A DNA stretch of 64,000 nucleotides from Oscillatoriales cyanobacterium (GTDB taxonomy: Bacteria; Cyanobacteriota; Cyanobacteriia; Cyanobacteriales; Microcoleaceae), in assembly GCA_004292955.1 (NCBI GenBank), contig RDXX01000015.1, forward strand, positions 238,892 through 302,891, given 5' to 3'. Positions 27,262 through 36,625 of this stretch are shown piece by piece. The translations under genes and the position numbers were made by a program. The notes beneath the pieces are model-generated. The model saw nothing but the letters and a program-made list of their open reading frames with translations. It was not told the DNA's origin and made no database searches. Position 1 is the first letter of the stretch. Each line of letters starts with the position of its first letter.

Positions 27262-30033
27262 CTACACCATTACCTCCTCCAGTAATAGCTTCATTCGATT
27301 GCCGATCGCCCCGACATTGGGTTCCAGTAAAATACTGAGATGGTCTCCAGGTACATCGTAAATGGTCAGACCGTCTTTGAGATAAGGTTTCCAGCCTAGA
27401 TCCGGATCGAGGATGACACTTATGCCATCTTGAGAATCCTGTGCTCGAAACATCACTACTTTGCCAGCATAGGGTTTTGGCGCGTAAGCTCGTTCTGCCA
27501 GATCAATTATCTTCTCTCTGATCAAATAGTCGGTGGTGTAAGACATTGACTCTGTAGGTTCTTTCACCTTGTTGTCTCGCCCGATCGTCTTGCGGGCCAG
27601 CATTGTCATTCCGTCTGTAACTGTCGTTATTTTATCGACGACACTACTGACGATGTAACCTACGCCCTGCTTAGCAATTTTTTGGACATGGAAGCGCAGC
27701 CGCTGCTGAATGGGTAGGGGCTTGTAGGCAGAGGGCAACATGGAATCAAACATCACCAATAACGCTGTTTCCTGTCCTTTAGCTGCCAATTTTTGAGCAA
27801 CCTCAAAAGCAACAATACCTCCAAATGACAAACCACCCAAATAATAGGGGCCTTCTGGTTGCACCTTCACGAGTTCATTGATGTAATAGTCTGCGATCGC
27901 CTCAACCTGATTGACTGGCCCGTGCACGCCATCTTTAACAACAGCAATTAAGCCATATATCGGCTGATCTAGCCCTAAATATGGAATTAACGGATGATAA
28001 ATAGACACTCCTTCAAACAGAAAGAGTGGTGGCTGAGAACCTTTCGGTTGAATCTCGACAAGGGAAAGGCTTTGGTTGGGGATATCGCCTTGACGTAGAA
28101 TCTGGGATAGTTGCTTGATGGTTGGGGCTTGGAAGATAATCGATAGTGGGACTTTCTGCTGGAACTTTTGGTCAATTTTGTCAGCTAAGCGAGCGGCTAA
28201 CAGGGATGTACCGCCTAAATCCATGAAATTATCCGTAGTGCCGATCGGCTTAATATTGAGTATCTGCTCCCAAATTTGAACAAGTTGAGCTTCTAGTCCA
28301 TCAATAGGCAACACAACTTCACTATTTGTAACCAGATCGGCAACCTGAGGTTCTGGAAACCCACGGCGATCGACCTTACCATTGGGCGTCATCGGGAAAG
28401 AGTCCATCACTACAACCGCTGCCGGAATCATGTATGCCGGTAGTTTGGTTTGTAGAAAACTACGCAATTCAGACACCTGAATTGGTTGTCCGGGCTTCGG
28501 AATGATATATGCCACTAAGCGCTTTTCACCGGGTACATCTTCCCGTGCCAAAACTATACCTTGCTGCACAGATGGGTACTGTTCCAAATAGGTTTCAATC
28601 TCTAGTAACTCAATCCGAAAACCTCGAATTTTTACTTGAAAATCGATGCGACCAATAAACTCCAACGTTCCATTGGGTAAATAGCGGCAAGTATCCCCTG
28701 TTATGTAAAGTTTGTCTCCAGGTCGATCGCTAAATGGATTAGCAATAAACTTACTTGCAGTGCGTTCTGCCAAGTTGAGATATCCCCTCGCAACCCCTGG
28801 GCCGCCAATATACAGTTCTCCAATGTCGCCATCGGGCACAGGATTTAGGTTTTCATCCAGAATGTAAATTTGGCTGTTGGGAAGGGGACGACCGATCGGA
28901 ATGTCTGCTTCACTACTGAGATCGTAGCTTTCAGCGATCGGGTCAAAAATGGTGGCCGTCACTGTAGTTTCAGTCGGCCCGTAGGTATTGAGCCAACGAG
29001 GATATTCCCCTACCAATTGTCGCCATTCAGCATACAGAGCGCGAGAGGCTTTTTCTCCGCCCACAATCACCAATCTCACATCTGGGGACATGGGAACACC
29101 TAGCAATGAGAGTCCGCTGACGAGACCATGCCAAAAAGCAGTTGGCAAGTCCAGAATAGTAATACGTTCTTGCTCAATAAATTCGAGGAATTGGCGAGTA
29201 GAGCTAATACAGTCTTCAGTTCGCAGCACGATTGTTGCACCACTTACCAAGGATGGAAAAACTTCCTCAATGATGATGTCAAAGCTCATGCTAGAGAATT
29301 GCAGTACCCGATCGCCAGCCTGAAGATTAAATGCCTGTGCGATCGCCTTGCTGTGGTGAACCATGCCCCGGTGAGTAATCATTACACCCTTGGGATTTCC
29401 CGTCGAACCAGAGGTGTAAATAACGTAAGCCAAATGCTCGGGCGTTGTCAGCAGAGACAAATTTTCAGTGCTGTATGGCGCCATATCGTGCCAGTCTGTA
29501 TCTGGACAAATCACGCGAGCATTGTGTTCGGGCAAAAATTTAACCAGATCCTGTTGAATCAAAATGAATCGCACAGCGGCGTCTCGTAACTTGTACGCTC
29601 GACGTTCGTGGGGATAGGCTGGGTCGATCGGCACATAGGCCGCCCCAGCCTTCATCACCCCCAAAAAGCAAATCACCATTTCCATGCAGCGATTCATAGA
29701 GATAGCAATCAGTTCATCCGGTTGCACTCCTAGTGCTTGGAGGTAATGGGCGAGCTGGTTTGCGCGTTGATTTAAGGCATCATAGGTTAATTCTTGCCCT
29801 TGAAATGAAAGGGCGATCGCATCAGGAGTCTCCTTAACCTGTGCTTCAAACCATTGATGGATACTCACATAGTCAGATGGAGTTCGATCGACTTGAGAGT
29901 CCTCGACAGAGGAAATATCCTGACTATGTAATGGAAGATCGACACAGACATCGTGGGTAGTTTTTAGTGCATCAGTTTCCTGGTTGGGTAAGTACCCATC
30001 ACGACTCGTCAAAACATCTTGAGAATTCATCAT
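27262..30033 (-). CDS. Single-module NRPS: adenylation, carrier, thioesterase
   Basis: A 923-residue assembly-line enzyme with no condensation domain. The adenylation domain (~55-545) has core motifs YIYTSGSTGNPKG (A3), the SFDIIIEEVF segment (A4, specificity Asp kept), NTYGPTET (A5), YITGDTCRYLPNG (A7), GRIDFQVKIRGFRIE (A8) and the catalytic Lys of NGKVDR (A10). The carrier domain has DLGGTSLLAARL (phosphopantetheine Ser ~609). The thioesterase has GGLSFGGIVAFE (nucleophile Ser ~737) and a late DHLSI His. A-T-TE proteins of this kind activate one acid and release it or dimerise it. The first ~50 residues are a leader without a recognised domain. No phosphopantetheinyl transferase, tailoring or transport gene adjoins it. 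The substrate cannot be read safely by eye. Confidence 0.9.
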   Translation of the reverse strand: MMNSQDVLTSRDGYLPNQETDALKTTHDVCVDLPLHSQDISSVEDSQVDRTPSDYVSIHQWFEAQVKETPDAIALSFQGQELTYDALNQRANQLAHYLQALGVQPDELIAISMNRCMEMVICFLGVMKAGAAYVPIDPAYPHERRAYKLRDAAVRFILIQQDLVKFLPEHNARVICPDTDWHDMAPYSTENLSLLTTPEHLAYVIYTSGSTGNPKGVMITHRGMVHHSKAIAQAFNLQAGDRVLQFSSMSFDIIIEEVFPSLVSGATIVLRTEDCISSTRQFLEFIEQERITILDLPTAFWHGLVSGLSLLGVPMSPDVRLVIVGGEKASRALYAEWRQLVGEYPRWLNTYGPTETTVTATIFDPIAESYDLSSEADIPIGRPLPNSQIYILDENLNPVPDGDIGELYIGGPGVARGYLNLAERTASKFIANPFSDRPGDKLYITGDTCRYLPNGTLEFIGRIDFQVKIRGFRIELLEIETYLEQYPSVQQGIVLAREDVPGEKRLVAYIIPKPGQPIQVSELRSFLQTKLPAYMIPAAVVVMDSFPMTPNGKVDRRGFPEPQVADLVTNSEVVLPIDGLEAQLVQIWEQILNIKPIGTTDNFMDLGGTSLLAARLADKIDQKFQQKVPLSIIFQAPTIKQLSQILRQGDIPNQSLSLVEIQPKGSQPPLFLFEGVSIYHPLIPYLGLDQPIYGLIAVVKDGVHGPVNQVEAIADYYINELVKVQPEGPYYLGGLSFGGIVAFEVAQKLAAKGQETALLVMFDSMLPSAYKPLPIQQRLRFHVQKIAKQGVGYIVSSVVDKITTVTDGMTMLARKTIGRDNKVKEPTESMSYTTDYLIREKIIDLAERAYAPKPYAGKVVMFRAQDSQDGISVILDPDLGWKPYLKDGLTIYDVPGDHLSILLEPNVGAIGNRMKLLLEEVMV

Positions 30034-30462
30034 ATTTTTGATTTAAGTAGAGTGAGGGAGATTAAGAGAGGCACCCTAGGGAAAATTCCTTATCGCGCAT
30101 TGATCCAGATCACAGCTTTTTGTGGATTGCTTATTTAGCAGTCTCGAAACTGTCACATTGCAGTAATAATACGTATATGACGGCGCGAATCAATGTGCTT
30201 TTGGGGAACGGAAGTTGTTTCTGGATAATTACTTTTTGTCCTGTTTTAATTATACGGCTTATTAATTGATCTGGTCTAGATCAAGACTGTTTTGGCAATC
30301 ATCTCATTGGCGATCGGGGGCGATCGGGAGCGATCGCAGTAAACAAGCAAAGCACTTTAGCTACCTTACTCCTTCAGTAGAGCTAAACTGCTTTGCCTGT
30401 AAGTATTTCAGCTATTTACATTTTTTTGTATGCCTTAAAAATTTGTACCTTTACTTAAGTTG
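30034..30462. other. Gap between the NRPS gene and mcrC, with a hairpin
   Basis: An imperfect inverted repeat with arms GCAAAGCACTTTAGCTAC (30347-30364) and GTAGAGCTAAACTGCTTTGC (30377-30396) lies 67 bp past the mcrC stop. It lacks a T-run on the mcrC sense strand. Three GCGATCG-like HIP1 relatives crowd at 30310-30336. The NRPS promoter should lie within 30040-30300. Confidence 0.5.
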
Positions 30463-31665
30463 TCACCAATAGGAGACGGTGCTTGGAAGTAGAGAGGTTA
30501 AGAATATTTGTCCGGCTTCATTGAGATCGTCATTTAGGGAAAAGTTTAGACTGCGAACTCGCAGATCGCCATTTTTTATGTCTAGTGGCTGTTTGAGGTG
30601 TTCCGGGTAGATAAGAATTGCATTTTTACAGTTTACTGCATTGGCGTAGGCAACTATTTGATGGCGGTCTCCACTGTCTGCTCGATCGGGAGCTTTGTAT
30701 TTGGTATCGAGGACGTATTGGACTTTACCTGTTTCTATGTCGCACAGCAGTAAGTCAATGCAATCGGAGTAATTTTGGTCATGTGTGACCGTGTTTTTTT
30801 TCTTGACAAAGAAGCCTTTTGGTGTATTAGCCTTGAGCCATTCAGCGACAAACTGTTCATATAAACTAGCCATGTTGATCAGAAAAGGGAGCATTTCGCG
30901 ATCGCCCATTTCGTGACTGGGCCCTGTGTTATCTAAAAAAAACCGACAGAGGGCGTGTAAAAGTTGATAATCTTGATTAAGACGGTGATAAGTGCGATCG
31001 ATACAAGCTTCTGGTTTAAAAGATGTTAGAGTAACAAATCCTTGGAGTGCGTGAAAAGCTTTTCGCACGCTCGATGAGACAGATTCGCGGCACAAACCGC
31101 TACGGCCAATAATGAAAAGTGTCCAAGCCAGAATTTGATTATCTTCGATATCGCCTGTTTGTTCGTTATAGTGACATTTTAGTTTAACATCCCAAGGTTT
31201 TTGCACAGCTTCCCGGACATCAATCCTGCCGCGAATATAGGAAAGTTTTTCTGTTTTGGGTAAGTAATTGCGATACAATCCTTTGCGACAGCGTTCGAGA
31301 ATTTTCAGCGCCAGGATGTTAGCTAATCGTTCATAGACTTGTTCCAAAGATTCGCACTCAATCTGTCCTTTCGGAAAACTTATCTTAAGTTCGTAGGCAT
31401 ACTCAAGCATTCCGAATAAATTTGCGATCGGAACTTTGGGTTTGATCACAATGTGAAATTGTGGAGTAATTGGAATATTGCCAACTCGGCCTTGAGACTT
31501 TAATTGCCATTTATATTTTGTTTTAGGGTTGGGAAATTCAATATCTATTTCCTTAGCATAATTATGGTAGATTTTCTCTCCTACTGATTGGGGGATTGCA
31601 TCTCGCTCAAAGGTCGCTAATTGATATTCTGTGAGTTCGATAATTTGGGGTGATTCTCGTTTCAT
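30463..31665 (-). CDS. mcrC: McrC-type restriction subunit
   Basis: Nuclease partner of McrB in a type IV system that cleaves modified DNA. The 400 residues begin with the McrC N-terminal region (PQIIELTEYQ, then RVGNIPI for DNA/McrB contact, RGRIDV) and end with a PD-(D/E)xK nuclease: Asp near 303 in CIDLLLCD and the DTKYK motif near 320. Family length and intact catalytic residues suggest activity. It lies 178 bp downstream of mcrB in the same direction; the spacer holds a dispersed repeat. Confidence 0.88.
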   Translation of the reverse strand: MKRESPQIIELTEYQLATFERDAIPQSVGEKIYHNYAKEIDIEFPNPKTKYKWQLKSQGRVGNIPITPQFHIVIKPKVPIANLFGMLEYAYELKISFPKGQIECESLEQVYERLANILALKILERCRKGLYRNYLPKTEKLSYIRGRIDVREAVQKPWDVKLKCHYNEQTGDIEDNQILAWTLFIIGRSGLCRESVSSSVRKAFHALQGFVTLTSFKPEACIDRTYHRLNQDYQLLHALCRFFLDNTGPSHEMGDREMLPFLINMASLYEQFVAEWLKANTPKGFFVKKKNTVTHDQNYSDCIDLLLCDIETGKVQYVLDTKYKAPDRADSGDRHQIVAYANAVNCKNAILIYPEHLKQPLDIKNGDLRVRSLNFSLNDDLNEAGQIFLTSLLPSTVSYW

Positions 31666-31689
31666 AGAAATACGGTTCAGTCAGTAGTT

Positions 31690-31738
31690 GTCATTGCGAG
31701 GAACGTTAGCGAAGCGATCCGTAGGAAAGCAATCGCAG
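31690..31738. repeat. Dispersed repeat between mcrB and mcrC
   Basis: TCATTGCGAGGAACGTTAGC at 31690 continues GAAGCGATCCGTAGGAAAGCAATCGC. This resembles the widespread bacterial GTCATTGCGAGGA...GAAGCAATC repeat and is inverted relative to the core of the element at 21808-21953. It can fold into a hairpin in the mcrB-mcrC transcript. Confidence 0.65.
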
Positions 31739-31842
31739 TATCTATTGTTCACACAGTTTTCCCTCTAGGACTCTCTTAAGTCAATCACATTGTTTCATAG
31801 ATGCTGTAACGGCATATTTTTGGTAATGGTAGCGTTAGATGC

Positions 31843-33477
31843 TCAATTGCTCAATTTGTCTTTGATTTTATCCCAGAGAAATTCATCCATTTTTGCCTGG
31901 TCATCAAAAAAGTATTCTTCGAGGTATGGCTCAATTTCCATTTGCCAAATATCTTGGATATCTTCAGCTAAGGTTTTTGTCAAAAAGAAGGAGATGCCAA
32001 GTTCATAATGTTTGTTGTTAATTGCCCGATTGACATCTTCTAGAATGCTAGTTAATTTATCAACTGGGAAACCTGTATTCTCTCTCTGGTGATACTGTCG
32101 CAGCACTTCATAGTTTGGATAGACGGGAATGAATGCGAAACGGCGGCGGAGTGCGTTATCGACTAAGGCAATAGAGCGATCGGCAGTATTCATTGTACCG
32201 ATGATGCAGACATTTTTAGGTATTCTAAATAGTTGACCGCTGGCTAGTTTAACAGTGCGATCACGATCGTCCAGCAAATACATTAATTCTCCAAATACCT
32301 GAGATAAATTTGCACGATTAATTTCATCAATAATGAGAACGCAAGTGTTTTGACGAGACTCAGCTTTTGTGCAAAATTCGAGTAATCTGCCGGGAACTAT
32401 GGGATATGTTAATTGCCCATCTTGACTTTGCGGACGGATGCCTTGAATGAAGTCTTCATAAGTATAAGCTGGATGAAATTGAATAAGGTCTGAAAAGCCG
32501 TCACCGCCGCCGATTAAGTGTTGGGCTAGTTTTTGAGCGAGGAAGGTTTTTCCGGTTCCGGGCGGGCCTTGGATGATGGCTTGTTGCTTGCGGTTAATGG
32601 TGCGTATCCAGCGGTTGATTTCAGATGTTTGAAAACCTGTTAGTTCCGACATTTCTTGGAGATTGTAGGCTCGATTAAATTCTTTGTTATATACTAAAAA
32701 ATATTCATTTACAAGAAGAGATAAGTTATTCTCATAAACATTAAAAAATAAAAACAATGGAAATAATTTTTTAAAGGTTTGTGCTATTTTTGCGATTAAC
32801 TGTTTAGCAGAATATCCTAATACCTCTGGTGATTCTAGTGAGACAGCAACCTGAATGTTATTGACTTTAGGTGTGATTAATAAATTCTTGGGTATTTCTT
32901 GCCAACAAAAAATCTCTTCTAGCAAACTAAAAACAGATTGTGAATTTTTAATTTTTACGAACCTATAGTCTTCAAGTAGGTAACGATAAGAATGAAGGTG
33001 GCGATTTAACTCGCAAAAATTTTGATGGGGCAGCTTGTATAATTCAAGCAAGGTTTTCCAGGAATTACTTCTACATTGAGAGCTATAATTGTTAATGAAT
33101 TTTTCCAAACTTGTTATTTTTGAGTAAAATCCAAAAGTGAATTTTTCAGGTTCAATTTTTAGCATTAACTGCGCCTTATCTAAAGAATTTATATCTCCCA
33201 GACCCAAAGCTACACTGTACGATATTGATGGGAATCCTTGGAATAGAAGGAGAGAACCAAATTGGTCAATCCTGAAATTTATATAATTTTTGATAAAATC
33301 AGGTAACAGCTCTTCCACCTGGCTTAAAATATACTTTAATGGATTTTCAACATATTTCAAGAAAACTTTTTTGTGTTCACTGTAAAAATCAGAGCTGGGA
33401 TTATCATTAAATTGTGCCACTAGGTTAAATGTGTTTTCTGAAAAAGGACATTCAGGATGTACAAAAACTTTTTCCAT
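31843..33477 (-). CDS. mcrB: McrB-type AAA+ GTPase subunit
   Basis: Motor subunit of the McrBC type IV restriction system. Residues ~290-544 form the McrB AAA+ domain: Walker A GPPGTGKT (~305), FHPAYTYEDFIQGIRP, Walker B VLIIDEINRANLSQVFGEL, and the family hallmark MNTADRS (~430) with ALRRRFAF. The first ~285 residues are an AT-rich-coded domain (FVHPECPFSENTFNL...) that I do not recognise; in McrB proteins this region reads the DNA modification and varies widely, so its specificity is open. The 42-bp gap to the upstream small gene suggests one operon of three genes. Confidence 0.9.
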   Translation of the reverse strand: MEKVFVHPECPFSENTFNLVAQFNDNPSSDFYSEHKKVFLKYVENPLKYILSQVEELLPDFIKNYINFRIDQFGSLLLFQGFPSISYSVALGLGDINSLDKAQLMLKIEPEKFTFGFYSKITSLEKFINNYSSQCRSNSWKTLLELYKLPHQNFCELNRHLHSYRYLLEDYRFVKIKNSQSVFSLLEEIFCWQEIPKNLLITPKVNNIQVAVSLESPEVLGYSAKQLIAKIAQTFKKLFPLFLFFNVYENNLSLLVNEYFLVYNKEFNRAYNLQEMSELTGFQTSEINRWIRTINRKQQAIIQGPPGTGKTFLAQKLAQHLIGGGDGFSDLIQFHPAYTYEDFIQGIRPQSQDGQLTYPIVPGRLLEFCTKAESRQNTCVLIIDEINRANLSQVFGELMYLLDDRDRTVKLASGQLFRIPKNVCIIGTMNTADRSIALVDNALRRRFAFIPVYPNYEVLRQYHQRENTGFPVDKLTSILEDVNRAINNKHYELGISFFLTKTLAEDIQDIWQMEIEPYLEEYFFDDQAKMDEFLWDKIKDKLSN

Positions 33478-33518
33478 TTTTTCTGTATTTTTAAGATGAC
33501 TTAATTGCTGTTCTTAAC

Positions 33519-33989
33519 TTATTGTAGCCGATCGCACTTAACATACAAAGATTCCAGAAACTTAACAGCTTCATCAAGCACAGCTTCCGGTAACTGTTCG
33601 AGAATCGCGATCGCCCTTTGACGAGTTTCTCCATCCACTGCTGTTGGTAGCTGCGATTCAGTATCTGCTAAACTGTTATTTTCAAATGGCTTTTGCTTCG
33701 ATAAAGCCGTTTCTTGAGTGACCAAGACACCGACATCTGCCGGAAGATTGACAGTTTCACGATTGTAGTATTTAACAACCAGATTTGTCACATTCATCGC
33801 TACCCGCTGATTAAATTTAAAAAACTCTGAAAAAGTGCGATCGCCGCGGGTAGTCTGAAGTAAATGTTCTCCAACTCGATTCACTTCTGTTGTAAAAATA
33901 AATTTTTGTGTATCCGTACCAACAGACAGCACAACCTCGTGAGTGTTGGGGGCGATCGCAGATTGAATAGACAAAACTTGCACTTTCAT
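33519..33989 (-). CDS. Unrecognised protein upstream of mcrBC
   Basis: A 156-residue soluble protein. The first ~85 residues are beta-rich and polar (IAPNTHEVVLSVGTDTQKFIF). The last ~40 residues (AIAILEQLPEAVLDEAVKFLESL) resemble the helical DUF2281-like module common in cyanobacterial antitoxin-type proteins. It is 42 bp upstream of mcrB on the same strand and so is probably the first gene of the mcrBC operon. It could be an accessory or regulatory factor, or simply a neighbour; no stronger claim is supported. Confidence 0.65.
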   Translation of the reverse strand: MKVQVLSIQSAIAPNTHEVVLSVGTDTQKFIFTTEVNRVGEHLLQTTRGDRTFSEFFKFNQRVAMNVTNLVVKYYNRETVNLPADVGVLVTQETALSKQKPFENNSLADTESQLPTAVDGETRQRAIAILEQLPEAVLDEAVKFLESLYVKCDRLQ

Positions 33990-34197
33990 CAGTTTATCGT
34001 TTTTGACTGATGCTTTGAAAATAGCAGCCGAGTGTTACGCTTACTACAAGTTGTGAATTAACTTAACATCAATACTAATCGCAACTGTTCCCGGAAAAAT
34101 TAAACTTGTGTCGAAATTACCTAAACGTGTTATATTCAACTCCGTAAACCCTGAACAGCGCTTTCAGGTATGCCAAAATTATCAACGAGTCAACTAA

Positions 34198-35850
34198 ATG
34201 CCCTTTACTTTCAAGAAATTAGCCGCCATTGCAATCTTCTTCGTAGCCGTAAAAATTTTAGTTGACTCTGGGCACTTCCAACAAGCCGCCAATGACATCA
34301 CACACAGAAACCCAGCCAGCGCCACATCAGATACCGAAACTATCCGGCAAAAATCCAGCAGCCCGCCCGCAGCAGAACCCCACAAATCACCGGATCAAAA
34401 GTTTGATGTAGTAGTATATGGCGATGAAGTGCCGGGGATATGTGCGGCTATATGGGCAAAAAAGACTTTAGGTGAAAAAGGCAAAGTTGCTGTTGTGCGA
34501 TCGAACTACGCAACTGCTCTTTTGGGCGGCGTACTCACCCGCGGCGGTTTAGGTTACGTCGATTTAGATAAAATCCCCGACTGGTACCGCCAACCCTACG
34601 CCCAATGTTTCCGGGAATTCCTAGACAAAGCGAATGTTCCTGAATCTTGCTTGGAACCAAAAACCGCTGATAAAGCTCTGAGAGAGATGCTTTCGGAAGC
34701 CGGAGTTAAACTTATTTCCCACTCAACTCTGACTCCTCACGTAGTTGATAAAAAAATAGAATATGCCGAAGTCAAAGAGAGCAATATTAAAATTCAAGCT
34801 AACTCTTTTATTGACGTAACTCAAGACGCGGAACTGGCAAGAAAAGCCGGATTATCTTATTATACAGGATATGAATCGCAAAATATTAAATCAAAAAATG
34901 AAACTTTAGCAGTATCTGTAGTGCCGACAATTACGGGGCTAACGATGGCAGACTTCCGCAAAATAGAAGATGACATTCTCTACGACACGCCTTTAGTCGA
35001 AAAAATCAAAGCAAGCATTACCAAATATAAAGACCCCGCAAGTACAGAATTCTGGATGAGAAATTTCTTGAGTCCGATTTATCAGGCATATCGAGACGGC
35101 TACAACATCAGAAGCGTAGCCCTAGGTGCGGCATATCACGTAGACAGGAACTTGCCCTTTACTCAAGATAAAGGATTCTTCTTTGATAAAGCCAATGTTT
35201 GCGTTTATAAAGATACTTCGCTGTCGTGGAACGGGTTTTTATTTAAATATCAAGTTGATGAATTGATGAAGATGGAAGCTAACGGCAGAAAACCGAATGC
35301 TGAGATGGTGAAAGAAATGTCACATCTCCAAGAATGGCTGCAAAAAAAATCTGGTAAAGATGTGAGAGTGTTTATCCCGGAAGAGATTTATATCAGACAA
35401 ACTTTGAATGTTCGCGATGTGGTGGCGCCGCTAAGTGGGAAAGAGATTATCAAAGGAGGAACAGAGGCCGAAAAGTCGATCGGCAGTTTTTCCTATGATT
35501 TCGACTTGCGGGGGGGAGTCAAGGATTTGGAATCGAGAATTCCGCCGCTGCCGACCTATAATTTTGGGATAGAGAGCGCTTTGGCGAGTAAAGTGAGTAA
35601 TTTGGCGATCGTAGGGCGATCGTCCGGTTATGTCGGGATGGCGGTATCAGTCGGGCGAATTGCGACGGTGAATATTTATCAAGGACAAGGCGTGGGCGTG
35701 GCGGCGGGTTTGGCTAGCAAGTTGGGAGTGCCGCTAAATACGATTACTTCGAGTAAAACAAGGGAAACTTTGGAGACTTTAACGGGGAAAACTACTTATT
35801 TGTCGGGGAGAGATACGAGTTATGGCGTGGATTATAAAGAGGTGAAATAG
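34198..35850 (+). CDS. FAD-dependent oxidoreductase with N-terminal anchor
   Basis: A 550-residue protein. Residues 5-22 (FKKLAAIAIFFVAVKILV) form a signal anchor or signal peptide, followed by a Ser/Pro-rich spacer to ~65. The rest matches the FAD_oxidored type: FDVVVYGDEVPGICAAIWA (dinucleotide fold; the usual GxGxxG is altered to GDEVPG), LLGGVLTRGGLGYVD, SFIDVTQDAELARKAGL, and a C-terminal NLAIVGRSSGYVGMA with VGVAAGLAS. It probably acts outside the cytoplasmic membrane. The substrate is unknown. It diverges from the mcrBC operon and is followed by a good terminator. Confidence 0.8.
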   Translation: MPFTFKKLAAIAIFFVAVKILVDSGHFQQAANDITHRNPASATSDTETIRQKSSSPPAAEPHKSPDQKFDVVVYGDEVPGICAAIWAKKTLGEKGKVAVVRSNYATALLGGVLTRGGLGYVDLDKIPDWYRQPYAQCFREFLDKANVPESCLEPKTADKALREMLSEAGVKLISHSTLTPHVVDKKIEYAEVKESNIKIQANSFIDVTQDAELARKAGLSYYTGYESQNIKSKNETLAVSVVPTITGLTMADFRKIEDDILYDTPLVEKIKASITKYKDPASTEFWMRNFLSPIYQAYRDGYNIRSVALGAAYHVDRNLPFTQDKGFFFDKANVCVYKDTSLSWNGFLFKYQVDELMKMEANGRKPNAEMVKEMSHLQEWLQKKSGKDVRVFIPEEIYIRQTLNVRDVVAPLSGKEIIKGGTEAEKSIGSFSYDFDLRGGVKDLESRIPPLPTYNFGIESALASKVSNLAIVGRSSGYVGMAVSVGRIATVNIYQGQGVGVAAGLASKLGVPLNTITSSKTRETLETLTGKTTYLSGRDTSYGVDYKEVK

Positions 35851-35918
35851 ATCTAAGGAAGTAGTAGGGGACGAGCGAAATATTCGGTGGAAATAGGAAA
35901 TTTTGTAAACTAATTAAG

Positions 35919-35960
35919 AGCGATCGCACTTTTTTTTGACAAAGTGCGATCGCTTTTTCT
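35919..35960 (+). terminator. Rho-independent terminator built on a HIP1 octamer
   Basis: AGCGATCGCACTT (35919-35931) pairs with AAGTGCGATCGCT (35942-35954), followed by TTTTTCTTT. It ends the FAD oxidoreductase transcript. The stem contains GCGATCGC-type HIP1 sites on both arms. Confidence 0.8.
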
Positions 35961-35973
35961 TTGCTGGTTCAAC

Positions 35974-36150
35974 TCAAACACCTGAAACTTCTTTTTTCTG
36001 TAACATCGCTTCTCTAAATTTACCAATGCGTTTTGCAGATTTCTCATCCACCGCCGTTATCATCTGACCTACTTCTATCATTTGCCGTTCAACTATTTTT
36101 GTCATTTCCAGCAGTTCAAGTAATTCTTTTTCATCCGGTAGCTGTCTCAT
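35974..36150 (-). CDS. Small helical protein (58 residues)
   Basis: Starts MRQLPDEKELLELLEMTKIV and ends KKEVSGV. It is charged and helical, probably a coiled coil. GGAGAA lies six bases before the ATG. An upstream frame ending DLLGRVLEAKIGMERIIARL-ENLQ stops at TGA 36147-36149, overlapping this ATG (ATGA), as in coupled genes. That upstream frame has no ATG near its head and may be a broken or very short gene running from the relE end. Both lie directly downstream of the RelE/antitoxin pair, so they may be read on its transcript. Family not recognised. Confidence 0.6.
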   Translation of the reverse strand: MRQLPDEKELLELLEMTKIVERQMIEVGQMITAVDEKSAKRIGKFREAMLQKKEVSGV

Positions 36151-36250
36151 TGTAAGTTCTCCAATCTAGCAATAATTCGTTCCATGCCTATTTTAGCTTC
36201 CAGCACCCGACCTAGCAAGTCTCCTTCTACGGCGCAGGATTCCCAAACTC

Positions 36251-36625
36251 TTAGATATCCTCTCGATCTTCGCTCTGCTGCTGCTGGTATTCTGTAATAA
36301 TGTTTTGAATATCTTCTGCTGCAATATCGACTTGTTCGGATTTTGTGTAAAGGGTCAGCAAAATGATTCCCGTTGCTGTTTGGACGTAGTAAATTAAACG
36401 ATAGCCACCACTTTTACCTTTTTGAGTGTCGCTATTTCGGACTCTCAACTTGAAGACTGCATAACCCACTCCAGCAATTCGATCTCCTGGCAGTTCTCCC
36501 CGTGTGAGTTGTTCGATAACGGGTTGAATATCATTGCGAATGCTGCGGTATTTTTTTGCAAGAGTGCGTAAATTGCGGTTGAAGGTTCGCGAAACTATAA
36601 CTTGAATTAAGGGCAAGTCAGTCAT
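36251..36625 (-). CDS. RelE/ParE-family toxin, complete copy
   Basis: A 124-residue mRNA-interferase-type toxin. The fold is indicated by FNRNLRTLAKKYRSIRNDI, GELPGDRIAGVGYAVFKLRV, and the C-terminal catalytic segment GGYRLIYYV...LLTLYTKSEQ, which supplies the Arg/Tyr/Lys residues typical of the family. The ATG at 36625 overlaps the antitoxin stop by eight bases, the usual coupled arrangement; an upstream TTG is less likely. A paralogue cut off before the catalytic part lies at 45393-45623. Confidence 0.85.
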   Translation of the reverse strand: MTDLPLIQVIVSRTFNRNLRTLAKKYRSIRNDIQPVIEQLTRGELPGDRIAGVGYAVFKLRVRNSDTQKGKSGGYRLIYYVQTATGIILLTLYTKSEQVDIAAEDIQNIITEYQQQQSEDREDI

